Position numbers and translations under genes: made by a program
Assembly (NCBI GenBank): GCA_013399015.1
Contig: VWZX01006563.1
Location: 868,001-932,000 of the forward strand
Length of the DNA: 64,000 nt
Source of the DNA: Galbula dea
Lineage: Eukaryota; Chordata; Aves; Piciformes; Galbulidae
Direction of reading: 5' to 3'
Shown here: piece by piece, positions 38,461 to 51,500 of the stretch
Layout of the letters: every line of letters begins with the position of its first letter
How positions within the stretch are numbered: the stretch's first letter is position 1
Notes under the pieces: generated by a model
The model's database searches: none
What the model was told of the DNA's origin: nothing
Seen by the model: only the letters and a program-made list of their open reading frames with translations

Positions 38461-41400
38461 TTTTTGTTAGAACATAATTTGTCCGTTTGTAGTCTTTTAA
38501 TGTTTTTAATTAGCAGCTGCACTCTGTCATTTATGATAAACCTGGGCTAATAAAGGCATTTAAGATGAGAAGAGGGAGGTAGGAAGAAGAAAATTATTAC
38601 AAAGTACTTCAGTTTCAAGCTTCCAAAGCATTTTTATAAGTGTAAACATTTAAAATAAGAATTACCTGATAGTGTTCTTTTTTAAGTCGTATTTTCTACA
38701 GATAGTTAAGGATTGCAGTTGTGCTGAACATTTCATCTGGCAGATTATTATTTTTTTTTTTAAACAGGTTGTTAGAAGCAAAAACCAAATTGCATTATAG
38801 AAAAAAAAATTGGTATTAAAGTCCAAGTCTATTTGATAGATTATTCTAATGACTTGTATTCTAAGTGAGGAGAACCATCTGGAATAAACTCTCAATTAAT
38901 TCCTTTGTATTGGGTGTCAGCTTTTCCCTGCATGTTCATTGCCAGTTGAAGAGTGTTTGGGTTCCTCCACATTTCATTTTCAGACTAAGTGGCGCTTTGT
39001 ATGAATAAGGGATTTTATGTAGTAAGCACCTTATAAGGAGGATATAGCTAACAAAGAAATACAGCAGCCCAAAAATAGAAAGAACATTTAGTGTGACCCA
39101 TGATCATGAAGTGACCTGAAAGTAAAAATAAATTGATACCTGTGCATTTTTTGCTTCTGTGTAATGAAGGTCATCTAGGCATAGTATTTAAATATTAGGA
39201 TTTCTTTTTAAAGCTCTAGGAGAAAACAAACGTTGCTTGAATTTCTCAAAATACACTTCACTGCATAGTATTCAAAGAAGCAAAGAGAACAAACTACATT
39301 TTTAATTCTGTTCTGCTCTTACTGTTTTCTGACTTGTTAGTATCTCTTTTGTCACCCTGTTTCTTAGAATTTGAAATCTTAATACTGAGGTGCTTCAGGT
39401 AGTGTCTGCTTGTATTTTTGTTACCTGATTTTAAATCTGAGCTTGAAACAGCTTAAGCTTCCATTCCATTGCAGTGCAAAACTAAAATTCTTAGCTATCA
39501 TTGTTTTTAATATTAGAGGAGGAAAACTGCATTGCACATTCAAGAAATACACTGGAGAGTACATTATTAGAACTCTTTGCAGGCTGTCAGGGGATTGCGT
39601 GAATTATTGAAATAATGAGGACAACTTTAATTTATGTTATTTGCCACTAGAAGGCTTCTTTCAGCCTTTTTGTTTTGGCTGTTATTTTTAACTTTCAGGC
39701 TCTGAGTTTCGGGTGGGGGTGGGGGGAGGCGGTGTGTGAATGTTCCTGGGCAGAGAGGCTGCAAGGTCAGTGTTCTGTCAGGGGAAAATGGATTACTGAT
39801 TTCCAGTTGTTCCCTCATGCCTTCTCTACCATGGTTGGGAAATACAGTGAAAGAATGGTTTATTTGCAGGCAAAATCTCCAGTTAATGTGAGAAACAATC
39901 CTTGACTTCAAAGTGGAGACATCTAATTACAATGAAGATAGTGAACATTTCAATGCAGAGACCAGCTAGTGCCAGTATCAGTGTGGTAATTGGAGGACTT
40001 GGGTTTTATTTTTCCGTAAATAGTCCTTTCTGACCATCAGATTTAATTTGATCCATATTAAGTACTTGAAGTAGCAGTGTGATGGATATTCATGACTGAC
40101 CAAGACCCATGAAAATTATTTAAACCAAGACACTCATCTGAAGTTACCATTGGGATTTAGTATCTTGCAGCTCTTGGGTTTGGATTGAGGGACTCCTTAA
40201 TTTCTGTTTTTCTGATGCTATTTTATTTCATGTGACCTTCCATGAAACCAGAAGGAGCAGATAAATAGAAATTCTATAAAGCAGCTCTGATCAAAAATGG
40301 TAAGATAATGGAGTCTCTGGTGCTGACTGGTCTGATGCAGCTGCTAGCAGTACAGCTGCAGTGGTCATTTGACTTGGGGGTCATCAAAAGAAAATACCTG
40401 TCCATTGGAAATGTGAGTTTTCCCAGGAGGTATGGTTGCAGAGCTTCTGTCTGACAGATCCTGTGAAGTTACTCTTCAGTTTTCACAGTAAAAAAAACTG
40501 TCGGTGAAAACACTACATCTTAGTTGTCCTTTCCTGTGATCTTAAACAAGTCAGTGTCACCCATAAAAAAGGGATTTGCCTCAATCTGGAGAGAACCTGA
40601 AACTAATCTTGAATAGTTTTTTAATAATCTCCATGAGAGCCGGTGATTTTTCACATATCAGCAGTGTTTATTAGTATTAGGAAATGTCCAATGTCTAAGT
40701 AACAACAATGCCTGCAACATACACACAGCCACAGTAGGAGGTGTGGATCTGGCTCAGTTTGATTGTGCTGCTTTTCCTCCTTCTTTTGGTAAATTGTCCA
40801 CATCCTCTTTACTTCTTTTGAGCTCAGTGTCCTTTTTCTTGGAGTCTTGACTCCTCTTCAGCTCCCCACCCCCTTTTTTTAGGCAGACAAGCAAATAACT
40901 CTTATCACTGCATTTTAAAAATCATTTGGGGTTCAAATTTGATGTCTGAAATAGATCTCTGACATGGCTAGCTGCAGCTTGCCTCCTCCCAGTCCTCACC
41001 AGCTGTGACTGTTGTTGTTAAGCACAGATGTCATCTTTCCAGCTTCAGGGAAAGAATGACTGGGAAGACTATTTAAGAAGAATGATGTGATCAACCACCA
41101 TAACATCCAGGATAGCTGTAGAACAGCAGCAAAGGAGACGATCAGCCTTGGAGGGGGAAAATCAGCAGTGACTTCTTGCCATCCTGTTGAGATAAGGGCA
41201 GTAAATAGTCCCAAAACACCAGTATTGTTGGAAAATGAGCAGTTTTAGCTAACAGAGAAAGTAAATTGAGTACTGAGGAGTATCTTGATCTGTTTGGATT
41301 TTGAAGGCTTTTCTGGAGAATGATAGAATAGTATTAGAAAAGGCTTAATCAAGTGAAAGAGGGGTTTATTATAAATAGAGGACAACTCAGTACTGATAGT

Positions 41401-42453
41401 AGGAGTGGACATGAGGTTTCTGAGTTAAATACGATGGATTTTAACAAACCAGTTATACTTAGCATATATAGGACTAGTGACGCTTTATCCCTCCAATCCC
41501 AAAGATTTAAGGAGCAGGAAAAGTTTGATTAATACATCCCAATCTGAATTACAACTCTTGCAACTTGTCTCCTTATCTGAACCAGAATTTTCATCTAGGT
41601 ATGTTGCTCTGCACTGCTCTTTCCTCTATAAATCACTGTAACAGAATTCAGAAATTAAGACAATTTCAGATATGGAAAAGCAACTGTCTTGAGAAATATT
41701 TGTTTCAGTGGCTGCTTTTGAAGTTGTTTCTAGCAGTTTACATAAGCAGATAAATCACAAAGACTATGCGGTTCAAACTCCAGAAGAAATGAGATAGAAT
41801 AAGTTGAGGTAAGCTACACTTAAACATGACCTAGTTTAAATTGTAATGGGATATGGCAAGCCTCTAAAAGATAAGCCTGCCTTTTATTATGTGTTACCAG
41901 ATAAACAGTAAACTGTAAGTTGTGACAGTGCAGAATGCACGATGGTATACAGGCCACAATATAAATAACATTTTTTGTTGTTATACCATTAAGATGAGGG
42001 GATGAGACAAACCTGTATAACACTAACACAAGTCTTGACTATCAAATATATTTATGATTTACATCTTATTTGGAGTTAAATGTTTAACAAACATCATGAA
42101 TTTGGAATGAATGTACTGTGTACTCTTACCCATTCCAACAGAGCTTCCAGAACAAGTAACTGAAATGACATGAAACAGTAGTATAAGTGTTAGGTGTCAG
42201 GCTGTAAACTGGAAAACATTAGTAATCTGTAGTCCCTGCTATACAACTGCAATCCCATCAAATGGCAGTAGTTTTATAATGGATTAAATTTTTGCCCTGG
42301 GAATTTCTAACCCTTTAAACTATTTTTACTTTAAAAATGTGCTTCTACTTTAAAATGTGGTTCACAGGAGTTCTTGGTTTGTTTATTAAAAACCAGTAAT
42401 TCTACAGAACAAAACAAAACAATTAAAAATCCTCATTTATTTGCTTCTGTCTT
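38461..42453. other. Convergent intergenic region between PRPF38B and FNDC7
   Basis: AT-rich sequence with only short, unconvincing reading frames and no recognised domain. A G-rich patch lies near 39711-39733. I see no clear CR1 copy here. Distal FNDC7 3' UTR may extend into the right end. Confidence 0.5.
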
Positions 42454-42524
42454 CTAACCACTACTAACCTTCCAACTGAAAATTAACTTATTTGTATTGA
42501 CCAGATGATCTAGTTGAGAGGCAC
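42454..42524 (-). CDS. Candidate terminal coding exon of FNDC7
   Basis: On the - strand, a pyrimidine-containing acceptor (ttacctacacag) precedes an exon whose phase fits the last certain FNDC7 exon (phase 1, G|GT). It reads GASQLDHLVNTNK and on to a TAG at 42456-42454. AATAAA follows 12 bases later (42441-42436), with another at 42387-42382. The peptide has no family signature I recognise, so another terminal exon is possible. Confidence 0.35.
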
Positions 42525-45500
42525 CTGTGTAGGTAAGTAAGCCCAGTCCCAAAATAATGATGTGAAGTTCATGTCACAGATAGTGCAAGATAACACCCAT
42601 AAAGTTTACTCTGGAGTAAACACTAGAATAGAAAAGTTCTATTCCATGCCACTTTTACTCACACAACTTTGGATTACATCTTAAGCATCTAGCATGGGAC
42701 AAAAAATACATAATTCAAAGAAATTTAAGTTTTACCTGAATATATTTTTTTAGGACAAAATGTAAGCTTCGTCCCCTTATCAATAACTGGAGATACTACC
42801 ACTGTGTACACATCCCCACAAGGTATCTCAGTGATATCGCAGTGACTTAGTCTTGAGCTAGGCGTACAGGTGAAATTGCCCTTTGAGCCACGTAAATCAG
42901 TGTTGTAGTTTATTGTTTCATCAGAAACTCGCCAGTATACTCTGATACCATTATTGCCAAGTCTATATAGCTTCACCCCAGAAGGGCAGCAAGCACCTAA
43001 TAAGAAAGATAAATAAGCAAATTTTGTGAACCCAAAATACATTATAAATTCCTAGACTGTATTTAAAACAAGATGATAGGATTACTGTCACACTAGAACT
43101 CATCATTTCAATGAGAAATTTTTATTTCACAGCCAAAATAATTCTTGAACTGAACTACAGAAGGAAATGTTCTATCAGACTCATATTATGGAGCTGGAAT
43201 TCAGACACTGTTTTACATGTTGGAATACTGTTGCTCTCTCCTGACTACAAAGGCATCAGGGCTACCCTGGATCGCCCAGAATCCTTTTATAGTCCCTAAA
43301 ATTTAATTATGCCATAGCATAATTTAAATTAAAAAACTGGTTCTGGAGCAATGCTGTCAAAACTTCTTTATATGGCCACCTGATGTCTGTTGTAAGAACA
43401 GGTTTTAAATGATATATGAAAAAGATCCAACGTGCATTTACTTAAGAGAGGGAACTGCAACTGTATTAACGATGTATTGAATTTCAGCTGCACTGTTTGT
43501 ATGAGAGGAACACTACACAAAGTAAGTTGTATATTAAGTCTTTTTCTTCCCAGTTGCATTTACAATTTACATACTGGAAGAATATCCTTGATACGTGCAA
43601 TTAGATGTCAAACCCGTTTCACTGATAGCTTGCAGAGATACTGTATAGTTGGTGCCACATGTGATGCATCCCAGGAGGCAGTAGTTTTGAAGAGTGTGAC
43701 ATTTTGCCTGTCCTTTTGGAGACTCCAGTGTTGTTACATATGTTTGTGCACCCATTCCAACGGACCAGCTGATATTTGTTACAGACTCTGTCACTTGAGT
43801 TAGTATCAGGTCATTAGGGCAACAAGGAGCTTAAAAAGAACAAAAAGTAGAGAGGTCAATTCTGTTTTGTCCTTGGAAAATGGAAGGTGTTTTGGGGAGT
43901 TGCAAGTAGAATACTACATGATCAAGAGCAAAAGAATGAAGACACTTTTTGGGCAAACATTAGAATGCTGAAAAACACTTGACTGTTCTGGCAAGCTTCT
44001 AAAAGAGAATGTTGATATAAGATCAATTTGCCTAAAACAGTGAGTTATAGCCCTGGAATTATTGTGAGGTAATAGTTTACCAAGATACCAAAAATTTGTG
44101 ATCAGATTATCAGGGTACATCTCTACACCTCAGATCACATAGCTCATTCCTGCTCTGTCTACACTTAACAGTCTCTACAACATAAAATGACTGCAGCCAA
44201 ACTGCCTGTTAAAAATAGATCCTGGCATACATTAATCTCTGAACTGTGCCTGGGGATTGTCTGGGTAAGTGGTACAAGACAAAACTCTGCTAGCAAATTA
44301 ATAGCAGGAATGATGGGTAACATGCTTTAATCCATTCTTCACACCACTTACTTGTTGACATGGACATCACCTCATTGCCTCTCTCAGTAATACTAAAAGT
44401 CAAAATGTTGACAAGGAAGTTATGCATCACATTAGTGGCTTATGTTATTACATTTTAGTTAGCTGTGCCAGATGATAATTAGGCTATGGCTTCTCAGGAT
44501 GAGGTGTCTCACACACACAAAGATACATACTCGTGTAAGCACAGGACATCCAGCAGTACATAGGATAATATGCACACACTGTAATAATTAAAAAACCAAA
44601 CAAACAAGAACATATAAAGAGACATAGAAATATGTTAATTTTATGGTGCTAAATATTCCACTATACACAATTTCCACATACCTGTCTCCAAAGGGACACT
44701 GTAGCTTGGTAAGCTCTGTCCTGCTGGTGATCTTGCTATAGCACTAACAGAGAATGCAGATCCACAGGGAAGATTAATTAAGGTACAGGAATTTCCAGAG
44801 CTTGTGCAATGCCAAAGTCCAGCCTCTCCCCTGGCAGTGACAACGTATGTAGCTTCTTCATTGTTAGATTGCCAGTGTACATTGATTACAGACACAGCCT
44901 CCTTTGAGATATTTTTAATTTCAGGACTGCAGGGAGCTGAAATATTTAATATTAACAGTATTTAAACAGTCTGTTTATCCATACTATGTAAGTTACACAT
45001 GAAAACTAAATTCCAGTTAGAACTGACAAACTACTTTGAAAAAGTATATGATCCTTAAATGTTTACTCCTGGAAAAAAAAGAGAGCTTGTGACAGAACTA
45101 GCAACATAAGGAGTTTGCATACAAAACCACAGATGAACTGAAAATCTGACTTTCAAAAAATCTGAGCTATCAGAAGCTTTCAATCTGAATCTCATTCTAG
45201 GTCCATGTGTACAGTACATTTCTAAAGACCTCCAATTTTTAAAAATTTATTTTTATCAGTTACAGTAACTTAGCACTCCAGTAATGCATTTCATCCATGA
45301 ATCACTGCAGTGCCTAACTGATTGTTTCTTCTGCTAAAGGAAAATAAGAACGATCACGGTACCTGTTGCCACATACTTGGATGCACAGGACGTGTTGCTT
45401 CCCCTGGCTTCACTGAAGGAGTGCACGGTGATGTTGTAGCGGGTGTTGCACTGCAGAGCCGACAAGGTGCAGGCGGTGGCGGTGTCGTTGCAGAGCACGG

Positions 45501-48500
45501 CGCCGCTCCCGCCCACGGCTCTCGTTTCGTACAGTTCAGCACCACGGACAGGAGCCCAGGTGACCTGAACCATGTCACTCGACACGAACACGGCCCTTAA
45601 GTCGCTGGGGCAGCAAGGGGCTGGGAACAGACACGGCAGAGAGGGAGACCTCTCTCAGAGTATAGGTAATACGTAGGAACTATGTATATTCTTGATTTAA
45701 AATCTCAAAGCATCTAGAGGTTAAATAACTCTAACAATGTTCTTCACAATTTCCCATTGAACTTGCTGGTTTTTTCATTTTGACACTCTCTATGAGGAGG
45801 TTAAAGACTTTGGTACACCCTTCCTATGCAATAGAAAAAAAGAAACAAACAAACAAACCAGGACTAGAATTCAAATGTTGTGCCAGGACTGTGTGTTATT
45901 CATATGTCCTTGCCTGACAACTGCAAATCGTTGAACTATTTTCAAGTTTGTAAGCATGTTGTTGTACTTGACTATTTTAAGTTAAATTCAGCTGTACTGT
46001 GAAGTGGTTCTTTTTCTCTGACAGCCTTTGTGTTTTGCCCAAAAAAATGATAAAAATAGAAGTTTAAGTCATTATCTTCCAATAAAAATGTCCAATCAGC
46101 TCTACCATAAACATAGTTAAACTATCCAAAATGAATTTGCAAGAATACATTGCTACTTACCAGTAGTGTAATTGAATACATCGCCCAAAGGACTTTGCCC
46201 TGCATTGTTATATGCAAAGACACTAATGAAATAAGTGAAGCCACAGTCTGACTGGAAATGGCATCGAGTATGTGATGTGTTGCAGTGCACTTCCAAGCCA
46301 TCATCACTCTTCACAAAAACCACATAATAATAACTAATACTGACGCTGGCCCAGGATACCAACAAGTGGCCAGGTTCATCCTCTTCAACTGATATATTCC
46401 CTGGTGCACAAGGAACTGGGGGAAAAAAACATTTAAAAAAAAGAAAGAAAAAAAGAATTGTAATCAGAATATTTTAATTGAAGTTACACTTTCAAGAAAT
46501 AAAGAATAATCAGGAATATAGAGATTTACTCTACTCAGCTTGAACAGTTGTTCTGTCTTGTTCAAGAAAACAGCAATTTATCTGCTCTTACAGAGGATGC
46601 TACTTCTATTTAGATGAAAACTGAGTATGATATTTACAGAATGAAATAGACACTACCTTCCTGTTTCACAGAAAAGAGATCTGCTTAAGGAGCTCCTGTG
46701 AACAGAAACAGTGGCACCAGGCAGTATTTCAAAAGGAACTGGCATAGTCTGTGCTTACAAATAGTAATTTCGGATGATAATTGGAATACTGGCTTGAATA
46801 GTGGTAAGCATCCAAAAGCTTTTATGTGAAAATCCTTTATATACTGGTATGAAACTCACTGGCTGTGTCTGAATAGAGTTGTCCTTGGCTCAGGTTTCCT
46901 TTTTGGTGGCATCTCAAAATGTCACATTAAACTGAAGATCGATGGCTTTTGCTTAAAAAACATTTATTTTCTTTCTAGTTCAAAAAGTTCATCTTGTTGC
47001 TATTAGAATGAATACACATGATCTACCTGAAGCAATGTTGGCTGAGATGACAGCCCAGAGCTTAAATATCGTCTCTTGCTTAAGGCTCTTATCCCATTAG
47101 ATCCACCTCTGAGTTGCTCATTTGGGTTCTCTCTTACTCACTCTTAGAAGTCAAAATGAGGCAGGTTACATCAAATAATTAAGTAAATAATGTTGTGTCT
47201 TTAAGGTAGCACATAGTAGCAAAAAGGGTCTGGGTTTGGCTTACATGGGCAGTGCATCTAACAGGTCAGGAAGCAATAACCTCTGACATGGCAGTTGTGC
47301 TGAGTAGCTGAAATGAGTAACCTTTTGCCATGACAAAGCTGCTACCTGAGAATGGTCTGTGATGGTATCTTAATTTAGTCTAGTGGTGCTACTTTAGCTG
47401 AATGTTCTTTTGTTGACCTCCTTTCTAACAACTAGACTTAGCCTAGAACAGTTCTCAGTCCAGGGCCAGTCCTTAATGCTATTTCATCGCATGTTTCTCT
47501 CGATCTGTTTGTGACAGACCTGACACAGTAGGACAGATCTTATTCTTACATTTGTTTTACGCTCAGAGAATTAACTTTAGAACAGCTACTTCTGTAAGAG
47601 GAAAAAGCAGGTTTGCTGGTTCAGCCAACAATATATACATCACTGCAAGTTCTTCTCACAGAAATAAGAAGAAAGTTTAGGCTTTATACCTGAAATAGAG
47701 AAGTATATGGCATAGTTCATGTATGAAGTTCAGAAGCAGAAATAAGTAGAAATAACTAATAATGTCTTGTGAATTGCAATAGACTAATTTACAGTTGAAA
47801 TCAAATAAATATATGTTAAAATGCCATAAGGTATATAACAATCAATGACACATACTAGTTTTTAAGCTTACTGCATCACTAGGTTTACTGGATCCAGCAT
47901 CATTGTATGCTGTGACAGAAACATAATATTCAGAGCCGCACTGCAGTGATGGCACCATGCAGGAAGCAGAAGATGTGTTACACTTCAGTTTCAAGAGTCC
48001 ACTGGAGGCTGTCACACTGTAAGTTAGAGCTCCTTCTGCTGGCATCCAAGAAACAATAGCTCTTAAAGAACCACTGTTAAAAGCTACTTGAACATCCACT
48101 GGTGTATCAGGACCTATGGTATATCAGTTTGAAACACAAATACAACTTAGCATATAGCCTACAGACATGATCATTTTTATGACTTGTAAACTAAATACAA
48201 TTGTTGTGATGCAGACCTTACCCTCATTCATATTAAAGTGACAATTTTTTAAATCAATAGTTCTAGCTGAACACCACCACAAAAGCTTTCTGTTGAAACT
48301 CCTTGCCTTATTTGAATATTTGCTTCCCACAGTTGGAAAAATTCTCAAATCAGTGTAAGCTTGTGTAATCCTTACCCAAGCCTGTCTTAGGTACAAATTT
48401 AGTAGTAGTTAATGGTAGCTTTGCCTCAGTAGTACTCATTTAACATCACCATGTCATCTGAGCTTTCATGATCTGAAAATCTACCCAACATATCTTTGAA

Positions 48501-51500
48501 AAACATACCATAATCACACATACACATAAATACTTCCTGGTATTTCTTTTTTTAATGCTTACTTGGTTTCAGAAAATAAAATTTCTTACTTGTTCTTTGG
48601 TTATATGTGAAATCATCTCCAGGTATCCCATTCACATTCCAGGCATATGCCTTGATAGTATAGAGAGTTCCTGGATCTAGGTTTGTAAATATCAAGGAGG
48701 TATTGGTGGTGTTCTCCTTCAGCATTCTGCCCAAACCATCTGATCTCATGAGGAACACAGAGAACCCAGCTGCCATATACACAGCTTTCCAGCTCACTGC
48801 AATGGAGTCACAGCTCAGAGAACTAACAGACAGAACTGGAGCAGCCAGGACTGTTAAGAAAGAACATCCATTAAGCTTTTGGTTTTCCACTAATACTGTT
48901 TGAAAGGGCCAAATTTGAAATGATTACACAGAAACAACAATCAACAAACTCTGAAAGACAAATTCAGCAACAACAAAACCAGAAAAATAAATTAATGCAA
49001 GATTGACAGACTAAATATGGAAACTGATTTGGTGCAACCATTATGACACTTCAGGTTTTGTAAAATGAATGTAATTCATACTCAAGGTATGAAAGGTCAA
49101 CTAGAGAATGAAAACCACAAGGAAGATATTGCATTTCCCATCTCTTATTATGTTATACTCTTAGTTGTTTCTTCATTTCTTCCATTCCCTAAAGTTTTGT
49201 CATTTGTTAAAATAAAATACATATATTCATACACTAGTAAAACTTACTATTAAACATTTAACTTACAGTACTGTCATAAAGTAAACCATTAATTCAGACT
49301 CTTGTCCCAGTCATTAAGTCAGATGGCTGAATTCTGGTCCTCAAAAACTGAAAGGTGTATGTGATCAATACAATTTAAAATAAAGGCTTATAATAATAAT
49401 TCAGTCCTGGTATATTAACTCATGCCTAAGCTATACTGTTTGTTTTCTGTTAAAAAAAAAAGCTTGCATGAATGCTTTATATTATAATTACAGTATAGAA
49501 TTTGAAATAAGAATACAAATTTGAAAGTCTACCTGTTTTTGCTTTTCTGAAAGGTGAAGGCTGGCTTCTTCCTCCTGAGTTTATAGATCTGATAGTGATT
49601 CTGTACAAGGTGGCAGGTTTTAGTCCTGTCACTGTGCCTGGAGAATTTGTAACTACAGTTTCAATGAAGGAATCTCCATCTTCTGCAGTCAGCAGATAAC
49701 TAGTAGCTCCAGGTACTGCTCTCCATTCCACTGTGATGCTGTTGCTAAGTTTTGAATAAGCGTGGTCAATAACAGGTATGTCTGGAGCTAAAATGGAAAT
49801 AACAATACATACACTGAAGGTGGGGAACTCAGCCTTGTGAAACACTTAAGTGCTCTGAATGTTTCACAAAGTGTAGGACAAATGGCATACGCTTTCTATG
49901 AATGTTTCAAATTTAAACTGAATGAAGTTTAAATAAATATTTACAAAATACACAGTCTTGAGATATTCTAGACCATCTTTCATGTTTCAAGAAAAGTATT
50001 CTAGTACCCTTGAAACAACTATTGAAAATTGCCATTATTTAACCTAGGTTGCACTGAGAGGTCTCAATTTTTTTTGTCTTGCTCTGTAGCCAATTAACTA
50101 TCCTGGGTGTTTATAGAAATCAATATGCAAAGCAATGTATTTCAAGAAGTGAATGTTTATACAAAGCAGTCTGAAACAGGATGCCTAATCATAGGCACCT
50201 TTATATCAAACAAACATAAAATAATACAGTTTTGGAAGAGACCATGGGAAGTCGTCTTACCCAACCCACTGCTCAGAGCAGACAGATATACAATAACACA
50301 TCAAATATTGCAGTTAAATGCTTTTCTATTATACTGTGCTGCAGGTCATTCAGAAAGAGCTCTTGTGTATTGCTCTTGTGTACTGCAGCCACAAAAGTAA
50401 CTACAGAGGATGTATTTCTTAACCATAAGTAATTTATGTTCAGTCACCAGGATTTTCAGACTAGAATCAGCACATGTAAACCAAGTCCATATATTGCAAG
50501 GCTGCAAAAAACTCACTAGAATAAAAAAAAGAAAAGATAAAATCAAGGTGTATCCCACTCAAAATTAAGAAAAGGAATGAAAAAGTATCTTAGACAAAAG
50601 TATGTGCCATGAGGCAAACTCATTTACAGCAAGGCAGCTAATTTGGGATTTGGAGAACCTAGCAAGTGTTATACACAGTTATGCAACTCCTGAGCATTAT
50701 GTCTGCTGTCTTATTCAGTTTCTTATTTATCTATAGTCAGACACCCTCTCTTGTCCCATTTGTAACATATATTCTGTATGACCACACCTACAGAACATTT
50801 GCAGGTGCATGTTTTGTGATCTTTGAGCAAACTATTGCACTATGATCTTTTTTTCCTTTTAAAAGATCGTCTTTAGTAACAACTCATTAAAATTTCTGTG
50901 CAGAAAATCTTTATGCAAGTCTAAGGGAGCTACTTACCTAACAGTGGAGAACTTATAGCACATGATTTGTATCAGAAATAAATTACAGAACATTAATCAT
51001 AAATATCTGTTTTCCCATAACTAAGCTAGCAATAGAAGGGGTTTTTATACTTACAATTTTAAATACTGTTCCTTTCAGTTTTCAATTTTTATTGCAAAAA
51101 TTACTTTTATAAGAAACAAATCCTACTGGATAAATAATGACTATTTCTAAAAATTATCTGTTAAATTATTTTAAAAACAGAATTCCAACAGAACATATTT
51201 TTTCTGAAGGAGGCACAGGGGGGACCTTCTCACTCCCTACAACTATCTGAAAAGAGTTTGTAGCAAGGTGGGGGGCAGTCTCTTCTTCCAAGTAACAAGT
51301 GACAGGACAAGAGGAAATGGCTTCAAGCTGTGCTAGGTGAGGTTCAGATTATGGTCAAACCATTACAGTATTAGGAAGAATTTCTCCACCAAGAGGGTTA
51401 TCAAGCATTGGAACAGACTGCTTAGGGAAGTGGTGGAATCACCATCCCTGGAAGTGTTCAAAAATGGTTGTAGATGTGGTACCTGGGGACATGGTTTAGT

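Noticed and set aside
37482..38477. Two open frames of 320-331 codons rich in LFF/PLF and SLFR repeats
   Set aside because: They are translations of the 9-bp and 12-bp satellite, whose periods are multiples of three, so no stop can occur. There is no gene signal around them.
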